Shown here in pieces: positions 60,684 to 64,000 of a stretch of DNA of 64,000 nucleotides (position 1 is its first letter; every line of letters starts with the position of its first letter). This DNA is from Sarcocystis neurona (lineage: Eukaryota > Apicomplexa > Conoidasida > Eucoccidiorida > Sarcocystidae): NCBI GenBank assembly GCA_000727475.1, contig KL647313.1, positions 725,665 through 789,664 on the forward strand, read 5' to 3'. A program made the position numbers and the translations under genes. Below the pieces are notes generated by a model. The model was not told the origin of the DNA, did not search any database, and saw nothing but the letters and a program-made list of their open reading frames with translations.

Positions 60684-60940
60684 GCAGAAGAAACTGCTCT
60701 CCTGCGTATTATGGGTGTGTGTTGTGTATGTGTCTCTCCTTCGCCGTCTGCGTGTATAGTATCCACCTGTATTGACCGTGTCCTGTTTCAGGCTTAAAAA
60801 CTTCTCTTCCGACATATCTGTGTATGTGTGTGAGTGTGTCTCTATCCTATATATATGTGCATCTGTATTTTATTTATTACCGGCGGGCAGAAGAAGTTCT
60901 CTTCGTATACATCCGTGTGCGTGTGTCCCCCTCTCTGTGT
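60684..60940. repeat. Three diverged copies of a 55-60 bp element
   Basis: The pattern CAG, a purine stretch, AACTTCTCTTC or variant, about 12 bases, then GTGTGTGTGT and TCTCT occurs at about 60684-60740, 60788-60845 and 60884-60940. Spacing is about 100 bp. Each copy resembles an acceptor, a mini-exon and a GT-rich donor. Confidence 0.55.
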
Positions 60941-61449
60941 GTATGTAATTCGCCGGTTTGTCCACGGGCAGGAGACTTCATGTGCGGATATTTGTGGTGG
61001 GTGACGAGCACGTTGTTGCGGAGTTGGGAAGCCGCTTCTGCCCCCCAGCAGCCCCTGCGCTCTTTCGGGCAGCAGCAGAGAGACGCTGCTGCCTGCGTGG
61101 CAGAAGCGAGGGAAGGCCAGGGCCGCCCGCCAAGTGGCGACTCGACGCTGCATGCGCTGCCTTCAGGACGCGTCATCGCAGCAAATTTCTCCTACTCCAA
61201 CTCCTGGCCGTCTTCCACCGTCTTCTGTCGCTCTGTCTCTCCATATATATATGTACTACCGATGCATGTACATATGTACACAGAGAGAGCCAAACATATA
61301 TATATATGTATGTGGAGAGACACATAGAGAGGGAGACACAGACAGAGAGAGAGGCAAGCTGACATATATATATACGTCGAAACACATATATATATAAGCA
61401 TACATATATATGTGTATATCGGTGTGTCTTGCGAGGCAGCAGCAGTGCC

Positions 61450-63084
61450 TCACATCAGCTCCGCGTCGTCGTCGTTGTGCACGTTTTCGTCCGTCTCCTC
61501 TGCGTGGAGCTGCGCGTTTCCGTCTTTCAGAGCAGAAAAGGGAGATTTAATAGATGGTCATTTTCCTTCTGTGGACCTTCTATGTCTCCTCGCTTCAATA
61601 CACATATATATGTATGCTTCTTTATCTATCTATCCATCTATATATGTGTGTCTATGTACGTGAGTATGAACCATAGTTCTCTCTCTATATATGCCTGGTT
61701 CGCCACACATACATATATGTGCGTGTTTCAATTTATATTTGTATATGAGTGGCTTCACATATATACATGGACGTCTATAAAGAAGCAAAGCGCGACTATC
61801 TGTTGATTTGGGTAGAACGTCTCGCCTTCTCGTACAAGCGATAGAGAGGAGGACGAAGCGAAGACGTGTTGCCGTACGGTAGGAGGAGGATACCCGAGGC
61901 TCGTGGTTAAGCAACGCGCGCGCAGTGTGGGGTGCCACCCGAGCAGCAGAAAAGAAAGTCCTAGACACATGCGTATACGTCGCGCGTCAATGTGTATATG
62001 TGTTCGCGGCCGTTCTTCGTCTCTCTGACGTATGTCTGTGTGGCCATATAAGAGCCTGCATGCGCGAGCCGGCGTCGATACGTGTGGCCGTGTGCGAGGG
62101 CAGCAAAGTGGTGCTGCGCGTCGCAGTAGGAGAGCAGCAGCAGCGGACGGCAGCGAAGAGCAACAGGAAGAAGCGGCAGCGACAGCACGGCGGGACAGCA
62201 GCCCCAGCAGCGGGCGAAGGAACAGCAGACAAAGCAACAGCAGGAGGAGCAGGGGAGACGGAGCAGCGGCTGCTACAGCAGGGCAGCAGCAGCCGTGCGC
62301 ACAGCAGCAGTGAGGACGCGACAGGAGCGCGTGTGTGAGGTGTGTGAGAAGCAGCAGCAGAAAGAGCTTGAAGCGACCGAGTTGCAGGAACAGCAGCAGC
62401 AGCGGCGGGAGTTGGGCGGAGGCGGTCGGTGCCTGCCACTCTTTCTTTTCCTGCTGCTCGCAGGACCGAGAAGCAGCCGCTGACTCTTCCAGAAGGGGCG
62501 GCAGCAGCAGCAGGAACACGCAAAAGGCCGTCCCCTAACGGCCGCAGCAGTGGAGTGTGCGTCAGCAGGAGCAGCAGCACGTCTACGCCAGCAGCGACAG
62601 GTCGTCAACAGCAAGTGGTCTTTCAGCAGCCAACCCAGCAGTTCTTCCCCGCCTCCGTGAGGAGGAGGCGAAGGGAAGGCAGCTGCCGACCGCTTGTGGG
62701 GCGGTGCGGTGTCGTTGCCACTTCTTGGGGTGTACGTGTACACCGCGCGCAGCAGCGCCGTCGTTCGCGGAAGTTGCGGAAGGAGGCTGTAAGACGAGCA
62801 GCAACAGCAGAAGAACTGCGGGCCGGTGCATGCCTGAAGCAGGCAGCTGCAGCACTGGCAGAAATTTGCGAAGAGGAAACACGCGCGGCCCGGGACGACT
62901 TCTCGGTCGCCGCTGCTGCCGTGCGAGAGACGGAGAGCAGCAGCAGCAGCAGAACAGCAGCAGAAAGTGGACGCGCACACGTGTGGGAGAGAGAAACGAA
63001 ACGCCTGTCACCAACGAAGGAAGTCGACTTTTTTCTGTCCGTAATCGTCTTCCTAGAACCCGGGCGCCGCGTCTGCCGCTGCAT
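61450..63084 (-). CDS. Weak two-exon gene candidate (48 aa, basic N-terminus, acidic C-terminus)
   Basis: Exon 1 (63084-63012) starts at ATG and reads MQRQTRRPGSRKTITDRKKS, then four residues to GTTG/GTGACA. Exon 2 (61523-61450) follows CTGCTCTGAAAG and reads an acidic tail, HAEETDENVHNDDDAELM, then TGA. The 147 nt join in phase. The intron (1,488 bp) is CTG-rich in the transcript sense. The acidic tail is the more convincing half. Exon 1 may not be its true partner, because the start lies only 63 bp from the stop of the next candidate. Confidence 0.25.
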
Positions 63085-63146
63085 CGGGCCAACGTTGGCC
63101 GCAGCCTCACTAAGGGGACCCACGCAGATATCCGGTACCTTAGCAG

Positions 63147-63474
63147 CTATGAAAGTTTGATGAAGTCTTCAACAGCGCGAGCGTAGAAAAGAGAAATGTA
63201 GTCCTTTCTTTGCTGCGTAAATTTATCGTCAGAGCAGAAGCAAAGCAGTGGAGATACCCGCCGGTCGCGCGCAGCAGCTGCCCTGACGTGTTGCAGTTGC
63301 TGCAACAGCAGCAGTGAACTGCTCCTCTGCAGACGGAGGCCTTCTGGGCCCAGGTGGCCGCAGCAGAGAGCCAGGGACCTCGGCAGCCATTAATGTATTT
63401 GTCCTTCTCCCGAGTATACTTACTGGGGTCTTCCTCGCTTGAGACGCTGCTGTCGTTCTTCCTCGCCTATCCAT
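63147..63474 (-). CDS. 3' part of an unidentified minus-strand gene
   Basis: The terminal exon 63212-63147 follows TTTACGCAG and reads QRKDYISLFYARAVEDFIKL, then Ser and TAG. A consensus donor (CCCCA/GTAAGT) lies at 63424, and the upstream frame that joins in phase 0 reads GRTTAASQARKTP. An ATG at 63474 would give a 38-residue protein, but the frame is open further up to 63957, so the 5' end is undetermined. No family recognised. Confidence 0.3.
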
Positions 63475-64000
63475 CCCCACACTCCCCGGTCGGTGGGGAG
63501 GACAGCAGTCTTTTCCTCGTGCTGCCTGTGTGCCAGGCGGGGCCCGCCTACTTTCATCGGCCTTTTGAAGGGGACGCGTGCGCGTCTCTGCGCTCTCTTC
63601 TCCGTCTTTTCGTCTCGTGTCTCCCGCTGTCTCCGTCGCGTTGTGTGTGTGTGTTGTGTGGATATATGCGACGAGTCGAAGGTCGGTCGACAGACGCAGC
63701 AGAAGAAGACAGCAGGGAAGAGAGGCCGTGCTGTGGGTGCTGCGGTGGGGAGAAGCGGCCTCATTTCTCCCACAAAAGGGGAAGGGCAGGCGCTGCAGCG
63801 GCGCAAGCGGCGCAGCAGCCGAAGATCTCGTGGAGGAGTGCCTGCGCGCATGCGGTGGTTGGTGGGGGGGGGGGGTCCCACGGGCATAGAGAGGCAGACA
63901 TCCGCGTAGAGAGGAGGAGGTGAAGTAGGAGAAGAAAGGGAGCACCGGAGAAGCCATTCGCTAAAATCTTCTTGCGCAGCAAATTCACTGGCAGCGATGC

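Noticed and set aside
1..64000. Telomere-like AAACCCT/AGGGTTT arrays expected in repeat-rich Eimeria segments
   Set aside because: Only isolated single heptamers were seen (for example near 37256), no arrays.

Overview
The window looks like nuclear DNA of an apicomplexan coccidian, most likely Eimeria. The reasons are long CAG/CTG trinucleotide tracts that read as poly-Gln, poly-Ala, poly-Ser or poly-Leu, conserved proteins carrying low-complexity inserts, small exons in large introns, and abundant (TA)n and TACA microsatellites. The species cannot be told by eye. Nothing bacterial, viral or organellar is evident, and I found no rRNA, tRNA or CRISPR array.

Two conserved genes could be rebuilt exon by exon on the minus strand. 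The reading frame holds across every GT-AG junction. (1) 17247-26750 is a CHIP/STUB1-type co-chaperone E3 ubiquitin ligase: TPR domain, helical linker, U-box, six exons, 263 aa as a compact model. Its first-exon frame stays open upstream to 32432, so a giant N-terminal extension of about 1,890 residues is possible. (2) 40522-51312 is MAEA/GID9, a catalytic-core subunit of the GID/CTLH E3 ligase: nine exons and 915 aa, with an N-terminal Pro/Gln/Ala-rich region of about 520 aa, then LisH, CTLH/CRA and a degenerate Gid-type RING. Both act in ubiquitin-mediated protein turnover, CHIP on Hsp70/Hsp90 clients and MAEA inside the multisubunit CTLH ligase. A third, weaker minus-strand model (7131-11229, three exons, 126 aa) would be a small single-span membrane protein.

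Layout: 1-7.1 kb has no recognisable gene. 7.1-11.2 kb holds the small-protein model. 11.2-17.2 kb has no recognisable gene and one copy of a 145-bp dispersed repeat. 17.2-32.4 kb is CHIP plus its open extension, with introns full of microsatellites, a minisatellite and the second dispersed-repeat copy. 32.4-40.5 kb is triplet-rich and mostly unassigned. 40.5-51.3 kb is MAEA/GID9. 51.3-58 kb is degenerate CAG/CTG sequence with tandem duplications. 58-64 kb holds several isolated candidate exons that I could not join into a known gene.

One pattern runs through both solved genes. In the RNA sense, exons carry CAG-type triplets, while the stretch just before most 3' splice sites carries CTG-type triplets. 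Triplet polarity therefore flips around exons, and it also flips near 32.4 kb where the giant CHIP frame begins.
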